From Pasteuria penetrans (GTDB lineage Bacteria > Bacillota > Bacilli > Thermoactinomycetales > Thermoactinomycetaceae), in the NCBI RefSeq assembly GCF_900538055.1, contig NZ_UZAC03000001.1, positions 1,426,001-1,490,000 of the forward strand: 64,000 nt of DNA, in the 5' to 3' direction. Below the pieces are notes generated by a model that ran no database searches, was not told the origin of the DNA, and worked only from the letters and a program-made list of their open reading frames with translations. Every line of letters starts with the position of its first letter. Positions within the stretch are counted from its first letter, which is position 1. The position numbers and the translations under genes were made by a program. Shown here one piece after another: positions 50,042 through 58,392 of the stretch.

Positions 50042-50812
50042 ATGCAACGCAAAAAACAAAAATTGACCGCATTGGTTTCAGTATTAGCAGCTACCGGTCT
50101 CACGACGATGGTAGTCTATGCCAATCCGGCATCGAATAATGCTGCCCCTTCAGCCCAGAAGAACAGCCCTACAACGACCTCATCGGATGGCAAAGAAACA
50201 TCACCCCAGAATGAATCTGGAAACAAAGGGATGGGTGATGCCAAGAAACCACTTCCTACTTCCGATCAGATGCGAGACCGTATTGTCAAGTTGAAGGAAG
50301 TGAAGAAGGAGGGGGAGAAAGCATCCTTCCCCGTAAGTGATCTCGAGAAGGCCTGCGGGGAACAGAAACGTGAATGTAATGGACCTATCGTGGTCGTTTT
50401 CGGATCCGAAAACGAGATGTTTGGCTTCAAATTAGAGATTGCAAAGAATGAAAAAGGTAAAATAGAAATAAAGGCCGAAGACGGAGTAGAAGTTTCTAAA
50501 AACAATGGCATAGTCACCGTACCCAAAATTATATCCCTGTCCGCTCCCCCCATAGGTACCGTAGGGGGTGGAAAATCAGGTGCCACCAGTAAAGAAAATG
50601 CTTCTGACCTAACAGGGGGTAACAAGGACGGTAAGGATAAAGAGGACGACAAGGATAGTGGCAAGGATAACGGTGAAGGCAAAGGTAAGAAACTTCCAAA
50701 AACCAGCACTGGCATAGCAACTACCATCTCGTTGGCTGTGGGTGCCACGGCCATTGGTGCAATCGCCCTTTACTGTGTATTCCGTAACCGAAAAACGGCG
50801 AGCAGGAGATAG
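50042..50812 (+). CDS. Wall-sorted surface protein with LPKTS tail
   Basis: A 256-residue protein. It has a signal peptide (LTALVSVLAATGLTTMVVYA, cut near ANP), a Ser/Thr/Asn-rich linker, and a compact domain (about residues 75-175) with two Cys (EKACGEQKREC), GPIVVVFGSENEMFGFKLEI and VTVPKIISLS. A Gly/Lys/Asp-rich spacer follows, then a sorting-like signal LPKTSTGIATTISLAVGATA from residue 218, a hydrophobic helix and a basic tail RNRKTASRR. The LPKTS core fits an LPxTG-like signal with Ser for Gly. The (L/V)PxT(S/A)T order also occurs in both collagen-like proteins, suggesting one shared sortase. AAGGAG lies 13 bases before the ATG. A clear terminator follows. No family is recognised for the middle domain. 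Confidence 0.8.
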   Translation: MQRKKQKLTALVSVLAATGLTTMVVYANPASNNAAPSAQKNSPTTTSSDGKETSPQNESGNKGMGDAKKPLPTSDQMRDRIVKLKEVKKEGEKASFPVSDLEKACGEQKRECNGPIVVVFGSENEMFGFKLEIAKNEKGKIEIKAEDGVEVSKNNGIVTVPKIISLSAPPIGTVGGGKSGATSKENASDLTGGNKDGKDKEDDKDSGKDNGEGKGKKLPKTSTGIATTISLAVGATAIGAIALYCVFRNRKTASRR

Positions 50813-50867
50813 CATTCCCCCATCGGTAGGTGCGGTATCCGTTGGGCCCTTGTTCCCATAGAGCAAC

Positions 50868-50905
50868 AAAGCGACCTGTTCCTCCCGGGGAAGGTCGCTT
50901 TCTTC
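50868..50905 (+). terminator. Rho-independent terminator
   Basis: AAAGCGACCT (50868-50877), 14-base loop, AGGTCGCTTT (50892-50901), then CTTCATT. It lies 55 bp after the LPKTS gene. Confidence 0.8.
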
Positions 50906-51032
50906 ATTCCTATAACTACTGATCGGACCCTTCGTTGGATCCGCAAAATCCGTAAGGGGTGTGTTCGGCATATCTCTATGGATAAGGGAATAATGTGGGC
51001 GCTACCCTTCCCCCTAGGGATCACAAGTCCCC

Positions 51033-51072
51033 TATTTTCTAGATTTTACAGCGCGAAGTAGGGTATGACTCG
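51033..51072. repeat. Repeat F copy 2 (degenerate)
   Basis: TTCTAGATTTTACAGCGCGA then AGTAGGGTATGACTCG. It is similar to the 38-bp repeat at 18388 and 60089, and lies just upstream of a small hypothetical gene. Confidence 0.45.
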
Positions 51073-51096
51073 TTTCCGATTACGGAAAAAAGGGAA

Positions 51097-51312
51097 ATGA
51101 AAATTGTCATACACTATGATGAAAAATCGGATAGAATAAAAAATGGGCAAAAGGAAACAGAAGATGTAACAGCCATTCTAAGAGCATCCTTAGCAAGCAA
51201 GCCCCAGCAAAACAGCAACTCCAGCAGCAAGGGGCTAGGGGGGGATGAAAAGAATAATGGGCGTGTTGAGGGTAAGGACGAAAATGCGCCGGGGATGGAG
51301 AAGAAAGAATAA
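51097..51312 (+). CDS. Hypothetical 71-residue hydrophilic protein
   Basis: It starts MKIVIHYDEKSDRIKNGQKE and continues as a Ser/Gly/Asn/Glu-rich chain with no signal peptide or membrane segment. GGGAA is too close to the ATG for a good ribosome site. The first residues are plausible protein; the rest is low complexity. It may be a fragment of a surface-protein gene. Confidence 0.3.
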   Translation: MKIVIHYDEKSDRIKNGQKETEDVTAILRASLASKPQQNSNSSSKGLGGDEKNNGRVEGKDENAPGMEKKE

Positions 51313-51741
51313 CTAGTACCAGCCTCCACACCGCTAGCGGCGGGTACAACGAACGAACACAGTAGCAAGGTCAGGATGTGGTGGGGAGGACGAACAAGAT
51401 CTAGATAGCAACCCAACCAAACCGTATCCATTATGTAAGAGGGTCCTAAAAGGCTATTGAAAAACCCATGTCGTATTCATCGTATGGTAGGAAGTGACGA
51501 GAAAAAATATGAAAGAACAAAAATTATATTCGTTGACGAGCACTGGGTACAGGGAAGATCAATGAAAAGGAGGATAAGGTCTTCTCCCTTGAATACAATA
51601 GTGGCTATGGTACAAAAATAACCTTCCCGGTCCATACTTATATAAAAAATAATTTTATTTTTATAAATAGTGAAAAAGGATATGGTTGGGGTAGTAACTA
51701 CTTCCTTTACCATTATTTGCTACCAACACAAAAGAACTGTT
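51313..51741. other. Intergenic, no gene seen
   Basis: The stretch between the 71-residue frame and the partner gene. 51645-51690 is AT-rich. No repeat was recognised. Confidence 0.35.
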
Positions 51742-52023
51742 CTATGATTGTGCTGCGCATCGTTTTTCAGGATAGATTGCAATAATGCTACTCCTGGTAT
51801 ACGATAGAGGCGTGGTGCGTTGGGCAATTTTGTTCGCACCATACAGGATTCGTGTCATCCCCATGATCCCTGAAAACAAGGGGAGATTTCCCCAATTTAC
51901 CCCTTGGCTGATTTTCTGGATCCTCAAATCAAGGAACACCTCCGTATCCACTCCAATAGACCCGGTTTGATCCTCCCTCCCCGGGAAGGTTAACTGCAGC
52001 ATAATAGGTGTGGGATCCGCCAC
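51742..52023 (-). CDS. Small conserved partner gene of collagen-like module A
   Basis: The minus-strand frame encodes about 93 residues: PIMLQLTFPG, VDTEVFLDLRIQKI, NWGNLPLFSG and a C-terminal SIIAIYPEK. It aligns with the plus-strand gene at 56539-56922 (IHVKVDFPRTG, DWESLFVLNR, TSIAIYPGN), so both frames appear to be kept by selection or recent duplication. Similarity extends upstream of the GTG at 52023 as far as an N-GTNILSIL segment, so the true start is uncertain. The pattern is beta-rich. No family is recognised. It is divergent from the collagen-like gene at 52916, the same arrangement as in module B. Confidence 0.45.
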   Translation of the reverse strand: MADPTPIMLQLTFPGREDQTGSIGVDTEVFLDLRIQKISQGVNWGNLPLFSGIMGMTRILYGANKIAQRTTPLSYTRSSIIAIYPEKRCAAQS

Positions 52024-52239
52024 ATGGAGAATAGACAGAATGTTTGTTCCGTTCTTAAAATGATATTATGGGTACAGAAAAGAATAATAGATTAAGAATA
52101 TATTTTTATATTTTTAAAACAGGTCATTTTTTTCACTACAACCCACCATGATGTAAATATTCTCATATATACTTTTTATACATAATATTTATAAATATAA
52201 ACATTACATAATAAATTTTGCAGGTTCGTAACAAGATAT

Positions 52240-53090
52240 TCAAAATGATTTTTAATCCTACTCCCTACGATGGAATCCCCCTTAATATGCTTGGCTATAC
52301 CAGATACACCTACAAGGCGAAAAACCCGAAAAGAAAAGAATTTTAGGAAAATGTGCAATCACAGCAAATAGAGATAAAACTTCATTCAAAACTCTGCCCC
52401 GCTTACTAAAGGAAAGAGAGGTGAGAGCTCTTAATGCATCATAATAAGAAAAAATTAGGCCTGTTGGCACTAACACTAACAACCACCCTTGGGATAGGAG
52501 CGCCAAGCTTGATGATAGGTGCAGATTTCGCCATTGGATCCGCTTCAGATGGTGAATGGATCATTGGAGTCGCTTCAGATGATGACATGATGAACCAAAT
52601 GATAAAAAAAGAAGAAGATCCAATGATGAAAGAGAAGCAAAAGAAGTAATCAGGCAGTTAGTGAAAGAAGAGTTTGCTTACCAAGGGACCAATCTGAAGA
52701 GTTCAAACGGTAAACAAGAAAAACCAAATGATTTTTAATCCTACTCCCTACGATGGAACCCCCCTTATATGCTTGGTTGTCCCAGACGTACCCACAAGGT
52801 GAAAACCCCGGAAAGAAAAGAGTTTTAGGAAAATGTGCAATCACAGCAAATAGAGATGAAACTCCATTCAAAACTCTGCCCCAATTAGTAAAAGAAAGAG
52901 AGATGAGAGCTCTTAATGCATCATAAGAAGAAAAAATTAGGCCTGTTGGCACTAACAACCACCCTTGGGATAGGAACACCAAGCTTGGTGACAAGTGCGG
53001 ATTTCACCATTGGAGTCGCTTCAGATGATGACATGATGAATCAAATGATAGAAAAAGAAGAAGATCCAATGATGAAAAAAGCAGAGGAAC
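52240..53090 (+). repeat. Tandem duplication of collagen-gene upstream region and 5' end
   Basis: 52240-52728 and 52731-53090 onward are near-identical. They share TTTTTAATCCTACTCCCTAC, TAGGAAAATGTGCAATCACA and GAGAGCTCTTAATGCATCAT, and the first codons of the collagen-like gene. The unit is about 490 bp. The second copy leads the full gene, the first a truncated frame. Confidence 0.85.
52434..52649 (+). pseudogene. Truncated duplicate of collagen-like protein A
   Basis: It encodes the signal peptide (KLGLLALTLTTTLGIGAPSL) and the acidic SDDDMMNQMIKKEEDPMMKE segment found in the full gene at 52916, then stops after 71 residues, before any Gly-X-Y repeat. GAGGTGA lies 9 bases before the ATG, so it may still be translated into a short secreted peptide. 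A further in-frame-like trace of the parent continues to 52728. Confidence 0.65.
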
Positions 53091-54313
53091 TGATCAGAAA
53101 TTTGATAAGAAAAGAGCCTGCTCTGAAGGGCCCGCGAGGCGAACGAGGGGAACCGGGTGAACGGGGTCTACAAGGCGAACGGGGAGAACCAGGTGAACGG
53201 GGTCTACAAGGCGAACGGGGAGAACCAGGCAAACGAGGCCTACAAGGCGAACGAGGCCTACAAGGCGAACGGGGTCTACAAGGCGAACGGGGTCTACGAG
53301 GCGAACGAGGCCTACAAGGCGAACGAGGCCTACAAGGCGAACGAGGCCTACAAGGCGAACGAGGCCTACAAGGCGAACGGGATCTACGAGGCGAACGGGA
53401 TCTACGAGGCGAACGGGATCTACGAGGCGAACGAGGCCTACAAGACGAACGAGGCCTACAAGGTCCAAAGGATGAAAAAGGTGACAAGGGCCTAGATGGC
53501 AACCGACCAGACAATATACCCATTACGGGGGAACACTCCAGAGGGTCTTTGAAAAATATTGGTGTAGAAAAAAACAACATGAAAAAATATGAAAAACTCA
53601 TAAAAGACCTCAAAGCATTGACAAGCCTTGAGTACAAGGGAATCGATGAAAGGGGGGGTAGGGTCCTTTTCCAATACAACGATGCAAAAGTTACCCTCCC
53701 ATTCACCAAGGATAGAAATGTCAAAATCATCAGTGTAGGAACCAGAGAAGAAGCAGCGAAAATATGCATGCTAGAGGGGTATCAAACCGGGCAATACACG
53801 CTCATGAACATAGGAGGTTCTCTCCAGCTGGTACAATACTTCCCAGGACCTTATGGATCCCTGGGTCAGGTGGTAACTGTTTCGCCTAGCACCACCAGTG
53901 TGGCATCTACAGTAGTATCTAGCACATCTACGGTAACAGTGCCTAGTACACCTACACCTGCAACATCCACGTCGTTGGGACGAGTGGTTGAACCCAAAGC
54001 AGGTGGAAAGCAACCACTCTTCGTTGAAAATACCCCCCGAACAACCGATGAGAAAGAAAAAGGGGGCTACGGGAATCCAGGGGTAGAAGGAAACAGCAAA
54101 AAACCCACCGTAGGAGGCAATAAATTAGGTCGTGAACACGAGAGGGCAAGAAGGCAGCCAGAAAGCAAAAAGGGAGACATGGTACCATCGACAGCTACCA
54201 ACATACCGACGGCTATCACACTCTCTGCGATTGCTGCAATGACAGCCGCAGCTGCCCTGTTCTTTGTCTATTATCCTCGCAAAAGCATAATCAAAGACAA
54301 AAACAACGGATGA
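52916..54313 (+). CDS. Collagen-like wall-sorted surface protein A
   Basis: A 465-residue protein. It has a signal peptide (LLALTTTLGIGTPSLVTSA), a Met/Asp/Glu-rich leader and a helix EELIRNLIRKEPAL. Gly-X-Y repeats run about residues 72-194, mostly GERGLQ and GERGEP units. Several triplets lose Gly to Asp (GERDLRG three times and LQDERG), which would kink a triple helix. Then comes a non-collagen domain (about 200-335; [74 protein letters not shown]), a Ser/Thr/Val-rich stalk, and a VPSTATNIPT sorting-like signal (residue 423) with hydrophobic helix and tail YYPRKSIIKDKNNG. Gly-X-Y proteins of spore formers form surface filaments. Attachment to a host is inference. A perfect terminator follows. 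Confidence 0.9.
   Translation: MHHKKKKLGLLALTTTLGIGTPSLVTSADFTIGVASDDDMMNQMIEKEEDPMMKKAEELIRNLIRKEPALKGPRGERGEPGERGLQGERGEPGERGLQGERGEPGKRGLQGERGLQGERGLQGERGLRGERGLQGERGLQGERGLQGERGLQGERDLRGERDLRGERDLRGERGLQDERGLQGPKDEKGDKGLDGNRPDNIPITGEHSRGSLKNIGVEKNNMKKYEKLIKDLKALTSLEYKGIDERGGRVLFQYNDAKVTLPFTKDRNVKIISVGTREEAAKICMLEGYQTGQYTLMNIGGSLQLVQYFPGPYGSLGQVVTVSPSTTSVASTVVSSTSTVTVPSTPTPATSTSLGRVVEPKAGGKQPLFVENTPRTTDEKEKGGYGNPGVEGNSKKPTVGGNKLGREHERARRQPESKKGDMVPSTATNIPTAITLSAIAAMTAAAALFFVYYPRKSIIKDKNNG
53131..53500 (+). repeat. Gly-X-Y coding tandem repeat, 9/18-bp units
   Basis: Units such as GGCGAACGAGGCCTACAA repeat many times with few changes. The Gly to Asp variants come from GGC or GGT changed to GAT or GAC. 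Long uninterrupted near-identical units favour slippage and length change. Confidence 0.85.
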
Positions 54314-54340
54314 AACCAAGTACCCCGCGATAATCAAAAC

Positions 54341-54378
54341 AAGAAAGCGGTTCCATCCCTGTGGTGGGCCGCTTTCTT
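54341..54378 (+). terminator. Rho-independent terminator of collagen-like gene A
   Basis: AAGAAAGCGG (54341-54350), 18-base loop, CCGCTTTCTT (54369-54378), then ATTTCC. A perfect 10-bp stem, 28 bp after the stop. Confidence 0.8.
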
Positions 54379-54897
54379 ATTTCCAACCCATGAAAACTAT
54401 CCCTGATCAAGGGCAGGAATAAGGATAGTACATAAGGGGGGAAAATTCACTTCTGTCCTTGGTGGCAGACATCAACAATAGATCACACCGTTCCAACCAC
54501 TCCAACCACATTCCGGGAACGGTAGCATCGTATTGTAAAAATAGGAAAAACAATAATTTTCAACTCATCGGAATTTCCTAAATTAAAGAAGATCAAAGAG
54601 TTATACTGTCAGAGACAAATTCGGAATGATAAGAACTTCCACAGGGGAACGATAGAGGTAGCAATTGGGGGCGTACAACAGTAAACAAAAAAATACCACT
54701 GATGATGAACCCAATGAACATCGATTTCATATTTGATACCAGGAAAGTATCCTTCCAGTTTTTATATCTATAAGTATTACTACACAATATCAACATCAAT
54801 AAACAAAACATTGGGTAGTAACACTTATAGACGTAAATGGAGGGCCGTTCGCCCTCCTATCCATGGAATAGCCCCGATTTCTTATATGGTAGAGTAA
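54379..54897. other. Gap between convergent collagen-like genes, with repeat D
   Basis: No gene. 54765-54860 is repeat D (AACATTGGGTAGTAACACTT, ATAGACGTAAATGGAGGGCC) ending in the hairpin GGAGGGC, CGTTC, GCCCTCC (54839-54857). The hairpin lies 41 bp downstream of the end of gene B and may serve as its terminator structure. Confidence 0.5.
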
Positions 54898-56391
54898 CTA
54901 GTTCCGCCCACTGTTTTTGATTATGCTCTTACGACGGCGAACAAAAAACAGGGCAACAAGGGCTAGGACTGCGGCCGTTGCGGAAAGTGCAATTACTGTC
55001 GGTATGCCGGTAGCTGTCGACGGTACCGTGTCCCCCTTTTCGCTATTGTGGTTTCCCGCCACTTCGCGCCCATGACTGGGACCTGGTCGACCGCTTCCTA
55101 CGGAGGGATTCTTATGGCTTCCCTCCACCTCGGGACCCCTACGATCCCCTTTTCCTTTTTCATCGGGTATTTGAGGACTATTTTCAACAGATTTACGTTT
55201 TTCACCCGCTTTTGGCTCAGAAACCCGTTCGGACGAAATGGGCGTTGTAGATGTGGGTGTACTAGATACTACTGCAGATGTGTTGGATACTACCGCGGGT
55301 GCTACGCTAGCAGTGCTGATCGGTGAAACGGTTACTATCTGACCTAAGGTCCCATAAGTCCCTGGAAGGTATTGTACCAGCTGGAGAGACCCACCTATAT
55401 TCATGAGTGTGTATTGTCCGGCTCGGCACCCTTCCAGCATGCATACCCTCGCCGCTTCTTCTTTAGTACCCGCGCTGATAACTCTGACGTTTCCATCCTT
55501 AGTAGACTGGAGGGTAAATTTTTCATTGTTGTATTCGAAAAGAACAATACCTTCCTTTTCATCGATCCCTTTATATTTGAAGCCTGTCGACGCCTCGAAG
55601 TTTCTTATAAGTTCCTCATACTTTTCCTTATCATTCTTTGCCATACCAATATTTCTCAGGAACTCTTTGAAGTATCCCTCCATAACGGGTACACTACCTG
55701 GTTGGTTGCCATCTTGACCCTTTTCACCTTGTGGACCTACTGGACCCTGATCACCCTTTGGACCTACTGGACCTTGATCACCCTTTGGACCCTCTGGACC
55801 TGGTTTACCATCTTTACCATCTTGACCCTTTTCACCTTGTGGACCTACTGGACCTTGATCACCCTTTGGACCCTCTGGACCTGGTTTACCATCTTTACCA
55901 TCTTGACCCTTTTCACCTTGTGGACCTACTGGACCTTGATCACCCTTTGGACCCTCTGGACCTGGTTTACCATCTTTACCATCTTGACCCTTTTCACCTT
56001 GTGGACCTACTGGACCTTGATCACCCTTTAGACCTGGTTTACCCTCTTTACCCTCTTTACCCTCTTTACCATCTTTACCATCTTTACCATCTTTACCATC
56101 TTTACCATCTTGACCCTTTTCCCCTGCTGGACCTTGTGGACCCACTGGACCTTGTGGACCCCGTTCGCCTTGTATACCTTGTGGACCTTGTGAACCCTCT
56201 GGACCTCGCAATAAATCCTGCAGTTGTCCTAATTCAACCACACGATTACTAACTTGTATTGCTATTCTATTGATATCATCTTGGGACATATTATCTAGGG
56301 GCAATGTAGCATTTGCCTGGGTTGGTATTGATATTCCAAGGGCAGTTACCATTGTTAGTGCCCACAGGCCTTTTTTCTTATTATAATTCAT
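54898..56391 (-). CDS. Collagen-like wall-sorted surface protein B
   Basis: A 497-residue protein from the ATG at 56391 (GAAGG 5 bases upstream). It has a signal peptide ([19 protein letters not shown], cut near ANA) and a short leader with a helix. An unbroken Gly-X-Y rod runs about residues 63-252, rich in GKDGKD, GPVGPQ and GEKGQD triplets, including three perfect 27-residue repeats. Then comes a non-collagen domain homologous to that of protein A ([60 protein letters not shown]), a Ser/Thr/Pro/Val stalk, and [20 protein letters not shown] (residue 456) with tail [13 protein letters not shown]. Unlike A, the rod has no Gly breaks and is Lys/Asp-rich, favouring stable charged triple helices. 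It is convergent with A, in an inverted duplication. Confidence 0.92.
   Translation of the reverse strand: MNYNKKKGLWALTMVTALGISIPTQANATLPLDNMSQDDINRIAIQVSNRVVELGQLQDLLRGPEGSQGPQGIQGERGPQGPVGPQGPAGEKGQDGKDGKDGKDGKDGKEGKEGKEGKPGLKGDQGPVGPQGEKGQDGKDGKPGPEGPKGDQGPVGPQGEKGQDGKDGKPGPEGPKGDQGPVGPQGEKGQDGKDGKPGPEGPKGDQGPVGPKGDQGPVGPQGEKGQDGNQPGSVPVMEGYFKEFLRNIGMAKNDKEKYEELIRNFEASTGFKYKGIDEKEGIVLFEYNNEKFTLQSTKDGNVRVISAGTKEEAARVCMLEGCRAGQYTLMNIGGSLQLVQYLPGTYGTLGQIVTVSPISTASVAPAVVSNTSAVVSSTPTSTTPISSERVSEPKAGEKRKSVENSPQIPDEKGKGDRRGPEVEGSHKNPSVGSGRPGPSHGREVAGNHNSEKGDTVPSTATGIPTVIALSATAAVLALVALFFVRRRKSIIKNSGRN
55712..56180 (-). repeat. Collagen rod repeats: 81-bp units and 9-bp units
   Basis: Three perfect or near-perfect 81-bp units encode [20 protein letters not shown] plus EGPKGDQ (about 55795-56030). 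At 56040-56110 short 9-bp units encode runs of GKEGKE and GKDGKD. These arrays are prone to copy-number change. Confidence 0.85.
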
Positions 56392-56538
56392 AATAACCTT
56401 CATCCCTTTTTCATTGTAATTAAAAAAAGTCTTCGAATAGGGTGTCATTCGTACTTAATTGTGATTACACATTTTCTTTAAACCCTTTTCTTTAAGAGAA
56501 CCTTGTCCTGTTGAGTATGTTCAAGGTAAGTAGATATA

Positions 56539-56922
56539 TTGTTCTGGGGACGGAACAAATCCCTCGTCTACGTTACGGGTTCCATCCACGTCAAAGTTGA
56601 TTTTCCCAGAACAGGCCAAGCCAAATTCTATTTGAAGAGGTACAAAAAAACAACGAAGAGGTACAAAAAAACAACAAGGAAGGGAGATTGGGAATCTCTT
56701 TTTGTTCTTAATAGAAATCGTGGGGATAACACGAATCCTAAGCAGTGCCAACAGGATTGTCCAGCGCACCACGCCTCCCATCATATACCAAAAGTGACAT
56801 CCATTGCAATCTACCCTGGGAATCATATACATGGCGCTACAGTAAGGGACACGGACTTTTCAGTAATACGAGAAGTCAATGGACAGGTCGCCTATCTTCA
56901 TCGAATTTCTAGCTATCCATGA
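56539..56922 (+). CDS. Small conserved partner gene of collagen-like module B
   Basis: A frame of about 127 residues starting at a TTG, with VTGSIHVKVDFPRTG, two copies of KRYKKTT (a 20-bp tandem repeat at 56638-56680), DWESLFVLNRNRGD, HIPKVTSIAIYPGN and a tail VNGQVAYLHRISSYP. It aligns with the partner gene of module A (51742-52023), which lacks the KRYKKTT insertion and the tail. No family is recognised, and no signal peptide is seen. It is divergent from collagen-like gene B, sharing a 147-bp promoter region. Confidence 0.45.
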   Translation: MFWGRNKSLVYVTGSIHVKVDFPRTGQAKFYLKRYKKTTKRYKKTTRKGDWESLFVLNRNRGDNTNPKQCQQDCPAHHASHHIPKVTSIAIYPGNHIHGATVRDTDFSVIREVNGQVAYLHRISSYP

Positions 56923-56982
56923 CTCTTCCTTTTGGATATTGATTTTTCCTGATAATGTTGTATCACGGGTGTGGATGCTCAT
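56860..56982 (-). CDS. 40-residue ORF with strong ribosome site
   Basis: ATG at 56982 preceded by GAGGAGGGAAAAC. It encodes MSIHTRDTTLSGKINIQKEE and stops after SIDFSYY. It overlaps the partner gene B tail on the opposite strand. It may be the 5' end of a gene lost when the adjacent group II intron region formed, or a small peptide gene. The ribosome site is the main evidence. Confidence 0.3.
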   Translation of the reverse strand: MSIHTRDTTLSGKINIQKEESWIARNSMKIGDLSIDFSYY

Positions 56983-57038
56983 GTTTTCCCTCCTCTGAGT
57001 TTATTGTCTGTTGGTGATCAATATTCTACCAGGGGTAG

Positions 57039-57680
57039 GTGTGTCAAGAAGTCGTTCAAGAGATGAAGGTTGCTCGGCCCTTCGTAACCGGCTGATAGGT
57101 AGCAGGTTGCAAACCGCCTGGTGCTGCTGGGGTAAAGTGCCCTGGTTGTGAGCGATCTAGGAAAAGGCAGGGCATGATCCTGTCAGGTGGGAATCGGGGA
57201 GATCAGCGAAAGCGAACCGTTCGAAGACGCATCGAAAGGTATAGTCCATGTCAAAACCGAGGCGGCTACCTAACATCGGGATGAACCGTGGGGGATGACC
57301 TATCTACTGCCCCGGTGGCATGCGATGTACAGGCGGGATGAACCCGATTTAGGCTCTTGATTGGAACTTAAGAGATCGTCGTACGGCGTCTGGCTGTCGC
57401 CAGATGGAAAGACCGAGGATAAAACTGGGGTTCCGTACACGAAGTCGGATCAGCTCATAGTAGCGAGGAAGCTTCTGTAATGGAAGTGGAACGAAGGGGC
57501 TGACCATCCTGCGGAGGACAGTTAGATGAGAACTTTAGTGGGAGATCCATTGAGGGAGATCAAACGACAACTTTAGTGGGAGATCCACTAGAGGAGATCA
57601 CTGGAACCTCGGAGCAACATCCCTATAATCGAAGTATGACCTAAAGGGTCTCTGAAGATTGGGATGGGATGAGAAGAGCT
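57039..57680 (+). mobile_element. Group II intron copy, ORF-less, 3' truncated
   Basis: It runs from the 5' end GTGTGTCAAGAAGTCG through the same domain I-III blocks as the 12-19 kb copies (GAAAGCGAACCGTTCG, CTGCCCCGGTGGCATGC, GAAGCTTCTGTAATGGAAGT) and the duplicated TTTAGTGGGAGATCC segment. It ends at GATGAGAAGAGC, the very start of domain V. Domains V and VI are missing, so it cannot splice. It is joined to TTAGGGACCACAGACTACC, which also stands at the RT breakpoint at 18369. Confidence 0.8.
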
Positions 57681-57690
57681 TAGGGACCAC

Positions 57691-58392
57691 AGACTACCGG
57701 GTCAACCCCCTATTTTCAACCCACCACGGCAAAATAGCCCTACCATCCGTCTTGTGCGACACAAAGCAAGCCGATGCCCCGTTTTCTTCGTAATGATTCC
57801 CGAATTTATAAACCATTTTTATGATATTGCTCCATATAACCCCTGACTCTGGCTCCATTCGTTCTCATCAGGTCCGGTTTTCTGAAAGTAATCCAAAGTA
57901 GGAAATTGCCCCCCGAAACCGTAGGCAAAATGTAATTTATAGTGCATTCCGAGCCAACTTTTCGATACACCCAAAACCGAAAAAAGCGATCCAAAGGGTA
58001 GGTGCTAGGTAAGCCCGGGGGGGGCCTTCACCTGGGATGCCCTAACGGACATCCCTCGGCCCCGATGGGAAAAGCAGCCTATTTCGGAACGAAACGGACT
58101 TGTATTTATGGATTATCATTCAACCACTAATTTTTGATCGAAACCAATGACCCTATTTATTACCTGTTGTAAAAAACAAATCATAAATAATAAAACAAAT
58201 CTCATTAACATTTATTACCTAAAATTAAGTAGATAAATTATAAAAAATAGATGAAATTGGCCTGAAATCGGGATTTTTAAACGCAATTAAAGACACCGTA
58301 TACTAACATTATAAAATATAATAAAAAATGCATTATTATATTTATCAAAATTCGATCTTATTAGGGTAGATTATGCAATTGGAGTGAGAAAT
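57691..58392. other. Intergenic, AT-rich towards the IS element
   Basis: No gene is seen. 58150-58380 is AT-rich and presumably holds the left end of the IS3-type element. I could not identify the matching terminal repeat. Confidence 0.4.

Noticed and set aside
53041-53769. Long minus-strand frame rich in Arg/Ser/Pro opposite the collagen-like gene A
   Set aside because: It is the antisense shadow of Gly-X-Y repeats. The plus frame has signal peptide, ribosome site and sorting tail.
55372-56252. Plus-strand frames with Leu/Asp/Pro or Thr/Leu/Trp repeats opposite collagen-like gene B
   Set aside because: Antisense shadows of the rod repeats, with no ribosome site.
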